The position numbers were made by a program, and so were the translations under genes. 64,000 bases of DNA, taken from assembly GCA_036362985.1 (NCBI GenBank), contig JAYGXS010000004.1, forward strand, positions 398,375-462,374. The letters are read 5' to 3'. Below, one piece after another: positions 53,701 to 62,170 of the stretch; within the stretch, counting starts at the first letter, position 1; each line of letters begins with the position of its first letter. The DNA is from Ligula intestinalis (lineage: Eukaryota > Platyhelminthes > Cestoda > Diphyllobothriidea > Diphyllobothriidae). Below the pieces are notes generated by a model, which worked only from the letters and a program-made list of their open reading frames with translations, did not search any database and had not been told where the DNA came from.

Positions 53701-54582
53701 GCACGTGCTTAGTGGCCGCGCGAGACAAACATGCGGCTGGCCCCAAAGGCACATCGAGAACTGCAATCATGTGATCTCATGCATGGCGTGGCATGGGAGG
53801 TCTTGGAAGTCGACGTCCAGTGAACCCGGTACCGCGTGGAGGTTGGAACATGACCGGGAGGAGGAAGTCGTACGATGAACTTCTACGGTTTGTTTATTTT
53901 TTTTTCCAGCTTGCGAACTCGCACAGGAGTTCACTCTTAGAGATAATAGCAGCAACAAAAAGGCGAAAATAAAAGGGAATGCTAGCTAATCCATTATTAG
54001 CGACGCACGTTTGGAGGCAAGAGAGCAGGGCTCTGTTCGCCGGCCGCAAATAGATACGCCACATTTGTCAGCTACGGACTGTCCAAATTAAAAAATTGCC
54101 TGGGTTTTTGGAAGACACGAAGGCTGTATCTTCGAAGGTAGTAGTCAAGGCAAATGTACGTCTTTCAAGCGCCCTTATTACTCATTTGGGTTGACTATTC
54201 TCCCCTGCCCCGGTGGTAGGCCGGAGGTGGCACCCGCGGACCGCCGGTTTTCTTTCATCTCCCTACTCATGCAGTTTTGCATTGTCAGAACCATGTCTAG
54301 GTTGACCATGACAGAGTACACCTTTCTGCCTCTCTGTCAGTCAGTGTTGATGGCATGCATCCATGAGTGGCCGAACGGTTGACGGTAATTACCGGCATGT
54401 TTTGCTTTAGTTGTTTTATTTAAAGTAAACTTCTACTCACACTACTTAAGTACCAATCTCTTATATTTGATTTCCTTTCAGATTACAGTTGTGTTCCAGA
54501 TTTCCTCTTTCACCTGGAAAATTTGATTCGCGAGAAATTGGACTTGCCAAAACTCGCTTCCCCGGACGAGATGTGGTCTTGA
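38269..54582 (+). CDS. ITPK1: Inositol-tetrakisphosphate 1-kinase, ten-exon gene
   Basis: The enzyme phosphorylates inositol phosphates (Ins(3,4,5,6)P4 at the 1 position, Ins(1,3,4)P3 at 5 and 6) in the cytosol, feeding InsP6 synthesis. Ten exons found by eye: 38269-38345, 38380-38548, 38598-38706, 39468-39569, 39783-39878, 45241-45287, 46671-46830, 46859-46917, 53286-53460, 54482-54582. They total 1095 bases, 364 codons plus TGA, and every junction is in phase with GT/AG borders. Family landmarks appear in the right order: N-terminal kinase fold, KPVVAHG (187-193), VLQNF and LLKAYVIG (ATP-grasp), VCRPSIRN, DLFGVDLIV (Asp307), VIDVN (Asp326, Asn328). These three match the known metal-binding Asp/Asp/Asn. 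ATG 38269 has an upstream in-frame stop at 38257. Least sure are the start of exon 4 and the 28-nt intron 7. The size fits ITPK1, shorter than the human protein at its C-terminus. Confidence 0.88.
39121..39200 (-). mobile_element. LINE 3' tail (non-coding), ITPK1 intron 3
   Basis: CAGTTCAGTTCAGTTTTATT is, on the - strand, AATAAAACTGAACTGAACTG: signal plus (ACTGA)n tail. The next 60 bases share GCAAATGCAT and a TAGTG-type run with 49100-49190 in opposite orientation. Confidence 0.4.
39468..39878 (+). CDS. ITPK1: ITPK1 exons 4-5 (central part)
   Basis: Exon 4 (39468-39569) reads PKIVADHLHHIFRRRPLEQI and RALNEIF, the family's DPL..LLDR..YELI region in a diverged form. The acceptor GGGAAG at 39467 is weak; CCCCAG at 39480 is a stronger site but breaks the phase. 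Exon 5 (39783-39878) follows TTCCTTTTAG and reads VFVPSFCLFGEDANENRRAF and ELSAMKFPV, ending C/GTAAGT in phase 1. The PSF..L motif corresponds to the family's PPFMEL. Confidence 0.75.
40480..40570 (-). mobile_element. Possible tRNA-like SINE T, copy 2 (ITPK1 intron 5)
   Basis: On the - strand an A-box-like TTAGCGAGACCG and a B-box-like TGTTCGAGTCATGG lie about 45 bases apart. The inner block recurs at 12350. A hairpin motif follows on the + strand side at 40700. Confidence 0.45.
40700..40740 (+). ncRNA. CTGAYGATG/GAAACGTC hairpin motif, copy 5
   Basis: GGATTC pairs GATTCC around TCAACA, followed directly by GAAACGTCAGG and then AAAATTAAAT. The opening part has decayed (ATAAATAA). The preceding GCGCATGTCTCA block is shared with 47100. 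Confidence 0.5.
41281..41362 (-). mobile_element. tRNA-like sequence, probably a SINE head
   Basis: On the - strand TAGCTCAGTTCACTAAAGCG (A box with D loop) and GGGCTCGAATCCCACC (B box with T loop) are well formed and spaced as in a tRNA. The acceptor arms do not pair and the anticodon stem is poor, so a functional tRNA is unlikely. Confidence 0.5.
42350..43130 (+). repeat. Repeat D, unit 1
   Basis: Shared blocks with units 2-5: TCACCTTCGCCCGGGGTCAAGA, GTCAGAAGTGACGCTGA, CACATACCGC, GGAGTGTGAATCTGGGTTTA, the GAGCACATCAG..TTTCCG block and GCTAAGAGTACTAATT. The end block GACATGCATCCTATTTT recurs at 44747. No convincing coding frame. Confidence 0.7.
43150..43262 (+). pseudogene. CR1-like RT thumb fragment
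   Basis: One frame reads IKVRTSFYKIYVRPSLKYCS, parallel to LYRMFVRPILECC of the family A element at about 32300. It is short and surrounded by repeat D, so it is a remnant only. Confidence 0.5.
43500..44850 (+). repeat. Repeat D, units 2 and 3 in tandem
   Basis: Unit 2 (about 43500-44470) is nearly complete, starting with GCACATGTTTGTTCGACCAT, and unit 3 (44470-44850) is a partial. The junction reads CTACTACAGTATCTATCTGTAG, the undisturbed version of the site where the foldback element sits at 51584. Confidence 0.7.
45241..45287 (+). CDS. ITPK1: ITPK1 exon 6 (ATP-binding loop)
   Basis: A 47-base exon after TTTTTTTCGTCTTCCAG. Joined to exon 5 it gives L-A-K-P-V-V-A-H-G-Q-H-G, with Lys187 and His192 at the positions of the family's catalytic-loop Lys and His. 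It ends CAC GAT/GTAAGT in phase 0. A strong pyrimidine tract and perfect donor support it. Confidence 0.88.
45288..46670. other. ITPK1 intron 6, nothing recognised
   Basis: 1.4 kb of AT-rich DNA without transposon remains or shared repeats that I could identify. Confidence 0.5.
46671..46917 (+). CDS. ITPK1: ITPK1 exons 7-8 (ATP-grasp strands)
   Basis: Exon 7 (46671-46830) reads MMLIFNAKDLSRVSIPSVLQ, NFENHDGFLLKAYVIG and VCRPSIRNLPHG, a close match in order to the family's ATP-grasp core, and ends GGCG/GTAAGC. Reading on would reach a TAA at once, so an intron is required. The nearest in-phase acceptor leaves a 28-nt intron (46831-46858). Exon 8 (46859-46917) reads GTLELRFVPPANHLSFAN and ends AAT/GTAAAC in phase 0. 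Confidence 0.82.
47041..47080 (-). ncRNA. CTGAYGATG/GAAACGTC hairpin motif, copy 6
   Basis: On the - strand GGATTC pairs GAATCC around CCGACG, then GGAACGTCAGG and AAAATAAAG. TATGACTAA precedes. It is close in sequence to copy 5. Confidence 0.5.
47105..47131. other. Perfect 11-bp palindrome hairpin
   Basis: CATGCGCAGAC (47105-47115) and GTCTGCGCATG (47121-47131) pair fully around AAGGG. It lies between the hairpin motif and the LINE 3' tail. Confidence 0.85.
47132..47390 (-). pseudogene. I/Jockey-like LINE, 3' end fragment (-)
   Basis: It matches 6190-6470: the knuckle C-P-D-C-G-V-S-P-H-D-C-R-H-L-F, LTPVDLWLKPAEVAAYL, and the 3' end GGGCTACCAACCAACCAATC with an (ACCA)n tail. It is truncated just before the knuckle. 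Confidence 0.75.
47800..48300 (+). pseudogene. I/Jockey-like LINE, 3' end fragment (+)
   Basis: The frame reads VRPSIRALHKAAAASSLSNL, GSAIKMGFQYLHQG, then, in other frames, the knuckle DCGVSPQDCRHLFACSS and LTPVNLWFKPAEVA. It ends GGGCTACCAATCAACC. It faces away from the copy at 47132-47390, about 400 bases apart, so transcripts could pair. Confidence 0.75.
48425..48470 (-). ncRNA. CTGAYGATG/GAAACGTC hairpin motif, copy 7
   Basis: On the - strand CTTATGATGGACTCCGGTAA and GAGTCCCAAACCTCAGACG form a perfect 6-bp inner stem GGACTC/GAGTCC. AATAAAA follows. Confidence 0.5.
48771..48820 (-). ncRNA. CTGAYGATG/GAAACGTC hairpin motif, copy 8
   Basis: On the - strand CTCTGAAGACGCACTCCGG, then TAAGAGTCCGAAGGCGCAGACG, then AATAAAG. 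The inner stem is ACTC/GAGT. Confidence 0.45.
48950..49200 (+). mobile_element. LINE 3' tail (non-coding)
   Basis: ATAAAATAAATTGTACTGAACTGAAAT resembles a polyadenylation-like signal with an ACTGA-unit tail, as seen after other LINEs here. A mirrored piece with CAGTTCAGTTCAGTTTTATT lies at 39121. No coding part is left. Confidence 0.4.
49375..49990 (+). repeat. Repeat G, copy 2
   Basis: It matches 13190-13600: CACGCGTACGCC, CAATGATAACAACTATCAA, AAGTCAAGAGCAAAGG, GCAGTTCCTGTGGG, GTCTGAAAACACCA and a run of G's near 49590-49605. The 3' half is GC-rich and has frames on both strands that I consider chance. Confidence 0.55.
50054..50089 (+). ncRNA. Hammerhead-like motif
   Basis: GGC, CTGACGA (core intact), TGATTTGCT, GAA, AACA-TA-TGTT, T, GCC. 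Stem I and stem III are kept, stem II is weak. Together with 17214-17249 it forms a 36-base subtype. No Penelope coding sequence lies beside it. Confidence 0.45.
50630..51583 (+). repeat. Repeat D, unit 4, cut by a foldback element
   Basis: Blocks in D order: TGTTAGTTCGACCATCGCA, AGTCAGAAGTGACGCTGATTAA, CTCAACAATGAACGTGAATC, AACTGCTAATTC, and GCCTATAGACTAC..CTAATACAG. The unit resumes at about 52590. Confidence 0.65.
51584..52575. mobile_element. Foldback element with about 360-bp inverted arms
   Basis: The left arm (51584-51944) begins CAGTAGACGCCGTTGATCAT. The right arm (52218-52575) is its reverse complement with small differences over the whole length. The 273-base centre has no gene. 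Such structures are typical of non-autonomous DNA transposons (foldback or long-TIR MITE). It interrupts repeat D; the empty site is preserved at about 44449. A target duplication could be TA but is not clear. A transcript would fold into a long double strand. Confidence 0.85.
52590..52770 (+). repeat. Repeat D, unit 5 (continuation beyond the foldback element)
   Basis: AGCACACCAGAGCTTTTCTT..CTGCCCTCTCAACTCTATCCACC matches the GAGCACATCAGGGC block of units 1-4. Confidence 0.5.
53286..53460 (+). CDS. ITPK1: ITPK1 exon 9 (metal-binding site)
   Basis: After TTCTCTCATCCAG the exon reads DCDKMEPTEPYYSAVAKTIE, then LDLFGVDLIV and RLAVIDVNIFP, ending CCCCG/GTGAGT in phase 1. Asp307, Asp326 and Asn328 are the expected metal ligands. 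The SASSDAKR loop between them is a few residues longer than usual. Confidence 0.92.
53461..54481. other. ITPK1 intron 9, nothing recognised
   Basis: 1.0 kb with perfect GTGAGT donor and a TTTCCTTTCAG acceptor. No repeat partner seen in this window. Confidence 0.6.
54482..54582 (+). CDS. ITPK1: ITPK1 exon 10 (C-terminus)
   Basis: It completes the family motif as FP-D-Y-S-C-VPDFLFHLENL, then IREKLDLPK and a short tail, ending in TGA at 54580-54582. The position after FP, usually Gly, is Asp here. No AATAAA was found in the next 150 bases. Confidence 0.9.
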
Positions 54583-54729
54583 GGTGTCTTGTGTCACGCT
54601 CTTCCACTGTTTGCTTTGTTTGATTTCTAGGCATTTTTACTCATCTAGGTACTCAATAGCAATTGTGATTTCTACCTCCTCTACCCGTGCATCTTTTTCT
54701 TCTTCAGTTGAATGATTGGCGCGTGTAGT

Positions 54730-55041
54730 CTAGTCCTCTGAATTCAGGGGAACAGCGCAGATGCGATATGCGTAAAACAAGCGGAAGGCTTGGTCGGCGG
54801 CTTCCTTTTTTGTAATCGCGGGTTTCATTGACTTAATCTGGGGCACAAGGACACCTGGGTGGGAATTAATTCGACCGTACATTATCCCTCCTCGCTGTAA
54901 TCTACCTGACACGCAATTGAATTCGCCTTTAAACTTGTCCAAATAGACGAGAAAAGGTGTAAACTTTACATACACAAGCCGTTTCCTTAGTATACTTTGG
55001 ATAAGGATGAAAGGGCGCTCACCAATAGGATTACGGGACAC
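54730..55041 (-). CDS. Unassigned ORF, convergent with ITPK1
   Basis: This open frame runs up to 103 codons; the first codon shown is GTG, so the true start or an upstream exon is unknown. Parts have a protein-like make-up: YVKFTPFLVYLDKFKGEF and MKPAITKKEAADQAFRLFYA. A splice-acceptor-like CCTTGTGCCCCAG precedes IKSMKPAITK on the - strand, so it may be the last exon of a gene continuing to higher coordinates. I recognise no family. It ends with TAG 148 bases from the ITPK1 stop, tail to tail. It may also be a chance frame. Confidence 0.3.
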   Translation of the reverse strand: MSRNPIGERPFILIQSILRKRLVYVKFTPFLVYLDKFKGEFNCVSGRLQRGGIMYGRINSHPGVLVPQIKSMKPAITKKEAADQAFRLFYAYRICAVPLNSED

Positions 55042-55462
55042 GTTATGTTACAACCTGTCGTCCAAGAACTTGACAAATGATCTAAGTAAAGTGCTTCAAC
55101 ACGAATCCAGCTCAAAGCATTGTCCCCAAGACACTTCCTGGAACGTCTATATTGTAACCTGTAAGCTGGTTAGGTTGGTGAACTGAAACACCACTTTCCA
55201 GTAACTTAGGATGCCAAATGTAACGGAGCTAGAGATCGCGGTTCGGTCGCTAGAGCACAGATTAGCAGCCGCTTCAACGCCGCTCAAGACACGGATTTTA
55301 CCATACCGTGATTTGAGCAGGGCTGGCTGGAAACCGCAAAGATCTGTGTTTTGGTTTGGCCTAGGTACTGCAATCACATGAATCGTATGCTTGCTTGACT
55401 GCCGTTGCAATCATAAACGCGACGTGTGTGTATTTATAGCATTACGTTCAGATTGGCTACTT

Positions 55463-56330
55463 GTTACGGTTGTGATCATGTCTGATCTAGCCAACCCCAA
55501 TGGTGTCAGGCACAGTACCTCTCCACGCGTGACGCTTAGCGGCCGCGGACCTGGAAAACGCCCTCTTTCCTCGTCTGCAAGAGCCGCTTTCATGACTTGG
55601 CGAACGATATGAAGCCTAGTCTTGAGCTGTCTACCTCTTTGAGATCACCAGGTGGGCTGTGGTACCAGGTCGAGGGCAGCGTACAAAATTTCGTGAGCCA
55701 GACGATGGAGAACGTGCGCAAACCACTTAGGTCATCTTTCTTGGATGGCCTTAGATATATTCGCAATACTGTCGCCGTGAGTTCAGACTGTCTCATTCGA
55801 GATTAAGTCGGTATGCATCACTCGAAGTAGTCACATACCTTCGGTCTTCGCTCATCTTTAACATATTATTCATACCCATAGAGGAGGACTGGCCGGAGTT
55901 ATGCACGGTAGACACGGATATTTGTGGCGGCGATGTCGTGTCGGATTCATAGGCACTTTTGGAGGATTTGAAAACCTGGCAAGCAGCATTATTCGGGAGA
56001 TGATGTCTCTCTTAGGCTGTCCATTCGGTAGCAGCCTCACCCCTGGGGTATTTAAAGCTGTCTACTTCTTAAGGTTGACAGTCACTAATCTCTAGATGTG
56101 CCTTCACTTGGTCACGAATGCAGTTCGAGAATAATTTGGTTTTCCCGGCCTTTATGAACAAGCCAACCCACATAGCTCTGTTATTCACCGTGACAGTGCA
56201 GACCGTAGATCACCAAAAGCTTGAGGCTAGCAGGGCGATATCATCAACGTGGTCGGGATTAGTCACCCAGCGTCCGGGGCAAGCTCAATATCGTCCGCTT
56301 CGTGACATGCAGTGCGTGTAACGATCACAC
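55463..56330 (-). pseudogene. RTE-like LINE, 3' end, copy A
   Basis: On the - strand it contains the end of RT motif C (DDIALLAS), motif D-like sequence and a 3' region that ends near 55463 in CCGTAACAAG. It matches copy B (60568-61690) block for block, including the GGTGATCTCAAAGAGGTAGA region. Several stops and shifts break it. It is 5'-truncated at about 56330. Confidence 0.7.
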
Positions 56331-57784
56331 TCGCTTTCCTGGGACTGTAGAAATTCCCAACATTCTATTATTGTTTTGTATTTCCGATAGAAACGGACAG
56401 AGCAGCAGGCCGGTGGCGCGATGATTAGAGCGGCCCCGACTGCCAATTGCTTTTGTGTGCTTATATTCGTTACCGATCTCATGCAAAGACAGAGTTCCGT
56501 CAATGAACTTGTTGGGACCAGTAAATCCTGCGGTTTACGCGTGTTTTAAATTCGTAACCACGGAAAAATGCTTCAAATGTGATGGTAACCTGAATACCCG
56601 TTTTTGCAGTTTGTCTATAAAAAAACTCGTGCGAACTTGGGAAGATACTGTTTGTTGAAAAAAACGTTGTAAAGTTATATCACACTCGGCTGCACTGGCG
56701 AAGTGAACAGGAGGAGGACAATCACCGTAAAAGAGATATTTTAAGTTGCTCCTTGGCTGCCTGCAGGGCCTAAAAGGGAAGGAATAAATGCAAAGTTAGG
56801 ATAAACTCCAGAGGTTCCCCCAAAAAAACCAAAAATTCGGTCGCCGTATTACCGAGACCGAAAAATTAAGAAACGGCAAGATGCAGTCTAGGACTGTATA
56901 GAAACCAAAGACTGGTCTCCATAGGCATATTTTTAACCAGATAGACAGTTAATGGGAGAACACTAAAGGACACTAGTTTATAGAGTAGGTTTTGAATCCT
57001 GAAAAGGGTTTGCAAATTTAGAAAATAAGTTTAACAAAAACTCTCGGTAATAGATTGGGTACAAAACGTAAGGCTCTACGTTGTTGCCCAATTTTGGCAA
57101 ATTCGAGCGAGAGGAGATAAAAAGGAAGCCGCGAACGAAAATGAAAAACTACCTGCGTTTTTACAATATCTGTCGGACAGGTGAGATAAGAAGACCAAAC
57201 AATGCTGAATACGTTACAGTTAAGTATATCTGACTCTATTCGTGACGTATAATATTTGACTTTCGATAAATATATCACTATAATGAAAGGAGTAACACTA
57301 ATTTAGAAAGAAAAGACGTTTATAAACGGAGAGTAATCCTGAATGATTAAGGGTCACGGAAACTGATCATACGTCACCGTTATCTGCAGTTACGAGCAAA
57401 GCGCTGGCTTAATGTAACAGTGCCTTTCTGACAGGCTGAATGAAGGTTTTCAGGTCAAAACATCCTGTGTGACCGAATAGGAGTATTTCCAAAAAGAATT
57501 GGCAGGCTCTGCTGGAACGACACATTTGCTTGCGAAACCTAGCAATCACGCCAGGCACCCTCCAATATGCTGTGCTAGTATGCAAGTAATTATAATTTTT
57601 TGTTAGATAGCATTTGATCCAAAGAACTTCGAAACTACGTGGGTATTATTTAAAATCTATATTCCTAGATTTCGCGGGAAGTTGCTTTCCAAGAAAGACT
57701 GTTTAGACATATAGGCAGGCCAGATGTCGGATAGACAAGCTGCCTTAAACCGACGTATTACACACCTCCAACATAAGAGAAATC
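56331..57784. other. No gene recognised
   Basis: AT-rich with short random-looking frames. The - strand frame at 57018-57278 has no domain I know. Confidence 0.4.
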
Positions 57785-58110
57785 AATCAGTCGTTGATGA
57801 ACGTTCATCGACCGCCAACGAAACTCACTTGTTCCGCTTTACCTTGGGCCTCATTTCTCGGGCTCTGGTAGCAAACATAGCCGCTAGTCGTACATGCAGA
57901 TAGTATTGCCGGCAAGGACAAGGGAGATTGGAATGGTCATTTCTGGCTCATTAGCCGTAGTCAGCCAGTTATACCCGGCCTGAAGTGGTGCACCACTTGA
58001 TGGTCGAACTTGCAACTTATATGAAAGAACTGCACGGTCATGACCTTTCAGCTGCGATAGAGGACACTCAATGGCCTGAAGAACTAGTTGGATTATGAAG
58101 TCCACAAAAA
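57785..58110 (-). mobile_element. tRNA-derived SINE S2, copy 4 (head and body)
   Basis: On the - strand a B-box-like CAAGTTCGACCATC (near 58010) is followed by GGGTATAACTGGCTGACTAC and the GAGCCAGAAATGACCATTCC block shared with copies 1 and 3, and ends near 57785 (CATCAACGAC block). The A-box side near 58070 is decayed. Confidence 0.6.
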
Positions 58111-60567
58111 AAAGCCAGATATCGTTTGCCTTTTCTCCTTTAACTTGGTTATTAAGGCTACTGATTATAAACTTTTCTCAAACGTATGACATAATCTGAG
58201 AGTTCTCAACGGAAGACAAGAGATAAAACAGAACACTTATATTGTGTCTGTAATCGCCATAGAGAGGTGCATGCCACTTCCAACCGACTTTGTGGGGGGC
58301 ACCAGCGTTCGGTTTCTGTTGTTGGGCTGACAGCTATTCTTGCAAAAAAGAATTTATGGATATATGATCAGCCCCCTTTTAGTATTTTAGAGGCAGTGCT
58401 TCAACGGTAATTCACAGGTAGGTTTTCCGAGGGTGGTGGATACTAAGTCCCACCCGTGTGAACATGACACCATTTTGGGGGGCTAGTTCTTGACTGTCTC
58501 TATAAAATGAATGCGACTTCAAGGCAGTCTTGCCGTAAGGTTCAGCTACATTTCGAAGAATGCTAGAGAAATAAAAAGATGAAATAATTTCACCAGTATC
58601 TTAGCATTTAAGGATACAGGCTAAAGTAGGTGGCCAGTTATGAGGGAACAGGTGCTTCTAAGGAAAATTGAAATTCAAAAATACTACTGGGTATGATGCA
58701 GACTACTAAACCGGTCAATTAGAAAGCCCCATCATTGCTAGATCACATCAACTAAGATAACAGGACTTCGATTTTATATATGCGAAAGGAAACCGAATTT
58801 ACTTCTGTTAAATATAACTTGAGAGGTGTGCAGAGGACCATAAAATAATTTTTCGTATCTCGATGGATTTTTTTCCAAAAACAAACAACATAAAACTATC
58901 GAATATCAACAAAAATTGCTGAAAGCGATGCACAGACCTAAAAATGAATGCGACTTACTTGACTCATGGTCTGCTCGCTGATAGACATATCCTCGCTCTT
59001 AAATCCAACGCGGGAAGCCAAAGCGGTAGAATCACACTCCAAAATAATTCTAACAGACGGTATGACATATAACGTTCTTTACCCTCCATCGCATAGCTCA
59101 TCAACAGCTAGGAAGACGAGGTCCAGATTGTCCATTAAGGGCCTTTTCTCTATGTTACCTCTCAGAATATGACTAATAGAGTCGTGAAGACAAGTGAGGG
59201 CACTCATTAATATAAGCTGAAAATGATTCTCTTATGTGACAAACCTCGTTCTCATTGGCGTCGCCAATTACATAAAAGAATACGTCAGATGAACTTCTAT
59301 GAACACAGTTTGCGCCCTCAAACAAAGTTATTTCAGCTACAGTAAAATTATAAATGTAAACCAACCATAAGACGTTTTGTTTGTCTTGCTAAAGAGCTTC
59401 TTCTCGAAATCCAACTGAGTCTTTAACGTCGGGAACGTGTTGTCGTAATACTTTATACATAGGTGAAAGGTAATTTCAAACCTTGGCTAGAATTCGTTTC
59501 CCGTCACTGTCCAAGATTAAAATGGCTTTGATGGCGTACAAAGTGGGTTCCTAGAAAGGATTTAGAGATTAATTTGAGACATACCCGCACGGCTGGCATA
59601 TTGCTGGAGGTAGTTCAATTACTGTGTGCTAATTTAAGTTATTTAAAACTCAAATAGGTTTATTCAAGATTGGTGATGGTTTAAGTTTCCACACAGAGAA
59701 AAATATATTCAAGATCCCAAATGCATCTACAGATTTGGGTAATTTTCTGAAAGATTCAAAGCGCAAATTGAGCTGAACTTACCACTTTTGCTCTTGACAG
59801 GAGTCTAAAGAACAAGGAGTTATGTGCAGAACATGCAGTGGATTGAGGACTATCCAGTTGAAGCACTGAATAGAAGTAAATTGCAGTTTTTTATAGAACA
59901 AGGATGTCGACGAGTAGGTCAGCAGCGAGTTGATGAATGTAAAAAAGTGCATTTATAAGTCAGTACTGTCTGAGGATTATTAAAATATCAGAATCAGAGG
60001 TGCATTACCAACTCTTTACAATTGCCTGTAAACTGGCATAATAAACATATTATTATTATAAAACCGATAAACTTTTAATAGGTATTCCATAAATTAAGCG
60101 ACAGTGAACCGTCCCTCATAAACACTGTACGAAGGTTGCGATATCTACGAAGAAAATTTAACGACTGAAAAAGTCCCAGCTGTTTGAGAAAGCTTGCAGC
60201 TAAGAATTTTTTACCAACAGCAATATATGCGAATATGCAGGCTATATAGACATATTTAGTCATCACAGATCCAACAAGCAACAGAGATACAGGCCGTTAT
60301 TGGCGTTTATCTGAACATACCCTCTCTAGTTGGCGGATAAAAGAATCGAAAGTAATCCACTTTGGACGAAGAAATACAGGCTATGCATTCTGGAATTAAG
60401 AAAATATCATTAAGCGGATTCCATTTTTGGGTTCAAAATTGGCGAGCAGATCCCTTGGTCCTACTTCACTATCACCCCAATTGCAAAACTGAAATATATG
60501 AGAAGATGTAGCAGTAGTTATAGCTGTGCGTTGAATAACAAAAATGTTTTCAAAACTTTCTTACTAG
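58111..60567. other. No gene recognised
   Basis: 2.4 kb of AT-rich DNA. Short frames on both strands show no motif, and no repeat shared with other parts of the window was found. Confidence 0.4.
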
Positions 60568-62170
60568 GGCTTGTTACGGGTGTGATCGTGCCTGATCAAT
60601 GACGTCACGTATGGCACCTGTCCATGCGTGACGATTTGTGGCAGCGTATCTGGATAGATACACCCAGTCTTTTCTCCACTGATAGAGAACGAATATAGAA
60701 GGTCCAAGGACTGCTTCCATGTCTTCACGGGCAGTATAGAGCAAAGTCTTCAGTTTTCCATCTCTTTGACTCTTCCAGGCGGGCTGCGATGCAGGATCGA
60801 GGGCAGCATAGTTAAATTTGTTGGGCGTATGATGGTGAACGTGTCCAAACCACCTTTCTTTAAAGGCCTGCGATGTCCTCGCGATACGATTTTAGCGGGT
60901 GCTGCTTGTCTCAATCGAGACACAGTCACTTTTCTTATCTGTGTGGCGGTCCCTGTATATTTTTGACCTTTAACATTCACGCCTCCATTTTCCTTGATTT
61001 TCCCTATTCTTCGAATGTACTGACAATACCGCTACTACTTTATCCGCGAGTACAATAAAATTCGCTTGTTGTTATTTTCCCATACCTTTATATTTGGTTT
61101 CTTTTGATTTTTGCGGTGTTTCTCATTTGGTCGTTATTATATTTCGTGTGTTAGCCATTGTTTCCTTCCGATAGTTTGTTAGCTCTCTAACCACAAGGCC
61201 TCAGGCATCGGTGGTCAAAGACCTCCTGTCTTCGCTCATCTTCAGCGCGCGAAGTCCAGCATTCACACCTCTAGAGGAGAACTGACAGATGGATGCACGA
61301 TATACATGAATCTTCGTGGCGATGGAGCTGCCATATTAGATTCATAGGCGCTTTCGTAGTATTGATAAAACCCAGCGAACAGCATCGATGCGGGAGACAA
61401 TTTCGTCCTTGCTCGACTCATTTGGTAGCTGCCCCACCCCGAGGTATTTAAAGATGTCTACTTCTCAAAGATGATGGCCATGAGTACTCAGGAGTGCCTT
61501 CGCCTGGTCAGAGATGCAGCTCGAGAATAACTTCGTCTTTCCGGAATTCATGGACATGCCAACCGACATTGCGATCTCATTTAACCGCGACACTGCCGAC
61601 TGTAGACCACCAAAGTTTGTGGCTAACAGCGTTATATCCTCAGCATATTCAAGATCAGTTATCCGGCGTCCGGGTGCAAGCTCAACACCGTCCTCTTCAT
61701 GTAGGGCCTTGCCAAGAATCCAGTAAATGACGTAATTTAACAGAATGGGTGAAATGACGCAGCCCTGTTGGACACCAGACCGGATACCAAACGGTTGCGA
61801 GAGATTGTTGTGGACCGGAACTCATGCGGTGGTGGACCAATAGTAGGCCTTAATCGTGGCAATATAAATTGGTCGATACTTCCATTTTCGCTACAGGGGC
61901 TCACGATGGATGGAATCGAATACGGCGGCGAATTCGACAAAGCAAACGGCCGTTGTCTGGTAGTAGGTATGGTGGAATTCTAGAATGCGCCTTAGCGTAA
62001 ATATCTGATCCGCAAATCTACGCCCAGCGCGGAATCCGGTTTGGTTGGGCCGTGTCCTGGAATCACGTAAATACTGGAAGTGCCTTGGAAGAACAATAGC
62101 GAAGATCCTTGCAGCAACGCTGATAAGACTTATGCCCGTAACTGGTCGGCTGTGCCTGGGAACATTTTTA
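60568..62170 (-). pseudogene. RTE-like LINE, RT and 3' end, copy B
   Basis: On the - strand the RT reads RPVTGISLISVAARIFAIVL (motif 2), NQTGFRAGRRFADQIFTLRR, VCFVEFAAVFDSIHREPL (motif A), a TAG, then GVQQGCVISPILLNYVIYWI (motif B), LEYAEDITLLA (motif C) and MSMNSGKTKLF. Both catalytic Asp positions are changed: Glu in motif A, and YAED for YADD in motif C. Further stops follow. The 3' end near 60568 again reads CCCGTAACAAG, the same as copy A. The element is old and inactive; the endonuclease is missing. Confidence 0.85.
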
